From: Verrucomicrobiales bacterium
GTDB taxonomy: Bacteria > Verrucomicrobiota > Verrucomicrobiia > Limisphaerales > UBA9464
Length of the DNA: 15,104 nucleotides
NCBI GenBank assembly: GCA_003445095.1
Contig: DLVS01000720.1
Location: 1 to 15,104, forward strand
Direction: 5' to 3'
In this document: positions 13,260-15,104 of the stretch, one piece after another
Layout of the letters: each line of letters begins with the position of its first letter
Position numbering within the stretch: position 1 is the stretch's first letter
Position numbers and translations under genes: made by a program
The notes under the pieces: model-generated
What the model saw: only the letters and a program-made list of their open reading frames with translations
Database searches by the model: none
Told to the model about the DNA's origin: nothing

Positions 13260-13651
13260 CTGCGGCCATCGCACGGAGCCGCCGTTATTGTGACTCCGGT
13301 AACTTCGGCTAAAAGCTTCCGTTGAACTGCTCAACTTTGAATCTTCAGAGGTGACCTTCCGATGTTCAACCTCTTAGCTCGTAGAAATGTTTTGTCCCAC
13401 GCGGACTGATTGGCCGCTTGGGTTGGTTCCGATGAGATGGCAACGGCCAGGGCCGTGCCCATGAGAGTTATCAAAGTCCGATTGCGAGTAGCTGTTTCTT
13501 TTTTATTCCGCCCACTCTACTCACGCACGGCACCGTTCTCTCGCGATACTGCTGTCCCTGTCGCGATCCTGCGGGAAATTCAGGCCGGAGGTCGGAGTCG
13601 CTGCCGCGCTGGTTAGGCTTGGAGGAAATTCAACACTGAACAATGGCAGCA
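13260..13651. other. Gene-poor gap with a possible broken secreted-protein start (minus strand)
   Basis: These 392 bp hold repeat R2 and little else. On the minus strand an ORF of 43 codons (ATG 13462 to TGA 13331) begins MGTALAVAISSEPTQA, like the end of a signal peptide. Just upstream in another frame is KKKQLLAIG, a typical signal-peptide beginning, so a one-base shift near 13475 may have broken the start of a secreted protein of about 55 residues. This reading is tentative. An ORF on the plus strand across the same bases (13410-13616) shows no family features and is treated as chance. Confidence 0.35.
13536..13580 (+). repeat. 45-bp direct repeat R2, right of the toxin-antitoxin pair
   Basis: This is the partner of R1 (12411-12455): same orientation, 36 of 45 identical, no gaps. 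It lies 276 bp after the toxin end. Inside it, TCGCGATACTGC and TCGCGATCCTGC form an internal direct repeat 20 bp apart. It may be part of a dispersed genomic repeat rather than a target duplication made by the module. Confidence 0.6.
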
Positions 13652-14263
13652 CTACTGGCCCGTGCCTTGTTTGAACTGCTGGAGCAAACCTTCCAATTGC
13701 TTTTGTTGCGGCCGGAGGCGTCCGAAATGGCGCGCGGCGATGATCGCTCCACAGAACAACAGCGTCGCGCCGAAGAATACCGCCATAGACACCAGTTCGC
13801 GTGACGACACTTTTCCGGCCGCGTGTAATTGCTGCATCGCCAGGCCCAGCAGCGGCGTCATGACGAGGTAGAGCGCGCCGACCCACTTCGACTGCGACTG
13901 GGCGGTCTGGTTGGACTCCAGCGCGAGGCTCAAAGATTCGCTGACCGGCAGTTCCCCGCGCGCAGTCGGGGCGGCGGGCTGGCGGTAGCGCCGCAGTAGG
14001 TGGACGGCGAAGGCCCACGGCACGAGCAATAGCGGAATCAATCCCCATTCCTGCGCCGAACTCGTCTTTCCGGTCGCGATCATCACACTCGCCAATCCGG
14101 TGATGAGCGTCAGCCCGACAAACGTGTGGATCAGCCAGAAGGTTTGAAAACGACGGCGGCGAATCATTTGGCGCGAGAATGTTTCCACCAGCGCGCGTTG
14201 CTGGGCCATGGGCAGATGGTTGCGGGGCGAGTTCCAGACCTGTTGCAGTTCATCGAAGTTCAT
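13652..14263 (-). CDS. Four-helix membrane protein paired with the sigma factor
   Basis: This 203-residue protein is not assigned to a named family. It begins MNFDELQQVWNSPRNHLPMA, a short cytoplasmic segment, then a basic stretch RRRRF, and has four predicted membrane helices near residues 41-63, 73-91, 127-145 and 155-177. The 92-126 loop and the 180-203 tail are hydrophilic. Its ATG overlaps the end of the sigma-factor gene by 14 nt, so the two are cotranscribed and probably coupled. In ECF operons the gene after the sigma factor often encodes a membrane anti-sigma factor, so that role is proposed from position only; no zinc-binding anti-sigma motif (HxxxCxxC) is visible. Confidence 0.8.
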   Translation of the reverse strand: MNFDELQQVWNSPRNHLPMAQQRALVETFSRQMIRRRRFQTFWLIHTFVGLTLITGLASVMIATGKTSSAQEWGLIPLLLVPWAFAVHLLRRYRQPAAPTARGELPVSESLSLALESNQTAQSQSKWVGALYLVMTPLLGLAMQQLHAAGKVSSRELVSMAVFFGATLLFCGAIIAARHFGRLRPQQKQLEGLLQQFKQGTGQ

Positions 14264-14765
14264 CGTCGTTTCCCGTCATGGTTTGAGTGAGTTGCGCTTT
14301 GATGCGATTGAGTTTCACGCCAACGTTGCTTTCCGAAAGTCCGAGCACCTCTGACATGTCGCGATAACTCAAACCGTCCAACGAAAGCAGGATGAGCGAA
14401 CGATCCAGCGGCTTGAGTTGGTGAATAGCAGTGTAAAGCTGGGCCAGCCTTTCATCGGTCAGCGAACTCGCTTCATCGACGGATTCGGCTGGAGCAAACG
14501 CGCCGAACTGTTCCACCCGCCGGCGGTAGTTCTTTTCCGTGCGAATCCACAGCAACGCCGCGTTGTGGCAGACGCGATACAGATACGTCGTCGGCTTGGC
14601 CTGGTCGCGAAACGCCGGGATGGATTTCCAGGCGGCCAGCAGGACTTCCTGTAACAGATCGTTGCGGTCATCGCCTGCCGCGAACGCGTTGACGACGTGA
14701 TGCACGATCGCGCTGTGATCGCGCGTCCAGTCGGCGAACCGTCGTTGTTGTTCGGCAAATTCCAC
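14250..14765 (-). CDS. ECF-type RNA polymerase sigma factor
   Basis: This is a 171-residue group 4 (ECF) sigma factor. Region 2 spans about residues 14-80, with DLLQEVLLAAWKSIPAFR and TYLYRVCHNAALLWIR binding the -10 element and core polymerase. A short linker (84-103) follows. Region 4 spans about 105-160, with LKPLDRSLILLSLDGLSY and the helix-turn-helix RDMSEVLGLSESNVGVKLNR. There is no extra C-terminal domain. The start is GTG 14765; no strong ribosome site is seen and no nearer ATG is available. The downstream membrane protein overlaps it by 14 nt and is its likely partner. The stimulus and regulon are unknown. Confidence 0.92.
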   Translation of the reverse strand: MEFAEQQRRFADWTRDHSAIVHHVVNAFAAGDDRNDLLQEVLLAAWKSIPAFRDQAKPTTYLYRVCHNAALLWIRTEKNYRRRVEQFGAFAPAESVDEASSLTDERLAQLYTAIHQLKPLDRSLILLSLDGLSYRDMSEVLGLSESNVGVKLNRIKAQLTQTMTGNDDELR

Positions 14766-15104
14766 GAGTTTTCTGCACCGTGAGAAGCAGCACAGCGGGG
14801 TTTCTTACAAAAAAATCCGTCTCACCACTGCCGTAATTCCGCCGAGCCCTTTAGCGTGCGGGAAATGTGCGGCGAGGGAGTGCCGGCGCGAGAAAGCGAT
14901 CCACCACCACGCGCGGATGCCGCCAGCGCCGGGCACAAAGCCCCGGCCACTGGAGCGCCACGCTGTTCGCCACCACGGGAAAAGCGGCGGCCGTGCTGCG
15001 GTGGGGCGTGGTGGTCTTCTTCACGATTGCTGCCTGGCACGCTCATCAACACTTCCCATAAACCGGCGTAGCGCGGAAAGAACGACGCGCCCTTTCCTTT
15101 CGCA
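14766..15104. other. Unassigned right-edge segment upstream of the sigma gene
   Basis: I recognise no gene here. The sigma-gene leader (minus strand) has a T-rich run (14810-14817 as A7 on plus) but no clear -35/-10 pair. A plus frame ending at TAA 15059-15061 has a hydrophobic end (LRWGVVVFFTIAAWHAHQHF), and a minus frame open from the edge ends at TGA 14822. Both are very rich in Arg, Gly and Ala, as expected of chance ORFs in GC-rich DNA. Either could be the end of a gene or a remnant; the sequence alone does not decide. Confidence 0.3.

Noticed and set aside
12411..13580. CRISPR array
   Set aside because: Only two imperfect 45-bp copies about 1.1 kb apart; there are no regularly spaced repeats or cas genes anywhere in the window.
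13622..13700. Plus-strand GGAGG followed by ATG at 13643, suggesting a gene start
   Set aside because: The ORF is short and runs antisense to the end of the membrane-protein gene; there is no family signal.

Overview
The window is a GC-rich bacterial segment with tightly packed genes, frequent ATGA stop/start overlaps and few strong Shine-Dalgarno sequences. The gene content fits a Verrucomicrobiota-like genome: a sensor kinase with FG-GAP repeats, a Pnkp/Hen1 RNA-repair pair, UPF0175/DUF3368 and VapBC toxin-antitoxin pairs, an ECF sigma factor with a small membrane protein, and many decayed gene scraps. Planctomycetota or another member of the PVC group cannot be excluded without a search. 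The lineage is an inference from gene style.

Layout. (1) 1-3063, minus strand: a two-component pair. A histidine kinase with a seven-repeat integrin-like beta-propeller overlaps by 4 nt a NarL/LuxR-type response regulator that runs off the left edge. (2) 3100-3961: a gene graveyard. It holds a degenerate tRNA-3'-end-like scrap, a TMEM175-family channel remnant (plus), a hairpin terminator, and a threonyl-tRNA synthetase C-terminal remnant (minus). (3) 3949-5943, minus: a MarR regulator, an SDR gene cut to its first 51 codons, and a 4Fe-4S/SCP2 fusion protein. Two near-identical 14-bp palindromes sit at the marR and SDR starts. (4) 6179-12267, plus: the RNA-repair operon hen1...pnkp, interrupted by vapBC and an AAA_14/DUF4143 ATPase. 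(5) 12531-13259, plus: a UPF0175 antitoxin with a frameshifted DUF3368 PIN toxin, lying between two 45-bp imperfect direct repeats. (6) 13652-14765, minus: an ECF-type sigma factor overlapping a four-helix membrane protein that could be its regulator. The right edge is unassigned.

The main discovery is at the hen1-pnkp junction. The first ~75-100 bp of pnkp, including the codons for its kinase P-loop, occur three times. A decayed copy overlaps the hen1 stop (7585), a second lies just after vapC (8397), and the intact gene starts at 9724, overlapping the ATPase stop. Each cargo module therefore ends at a pnkp start, and the copies are progressively less decayed from left to right. This fits two successive insertions, each leaving an old pnkp start behind and supplying or preserving a working one. 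It resembles insertion with long target duplication, or repeated recombination that brings in modules attached to foreign pnkp 5' ends.

How the genes may work together. Pnkp (kinase, phosphatase, adenylyltransferase) and Hen1 (3'-terminal 2'-O-methylation) repair and mark RNAs cut by ribotoxins. The cargo placed inside and just after this operon includes two PIN-type RNase toxin systems, so RNA cleavage and RNA repair functions are interleaved in one locus. Whether that is functional or only a tolerant insertion site is not decided by the sequence.
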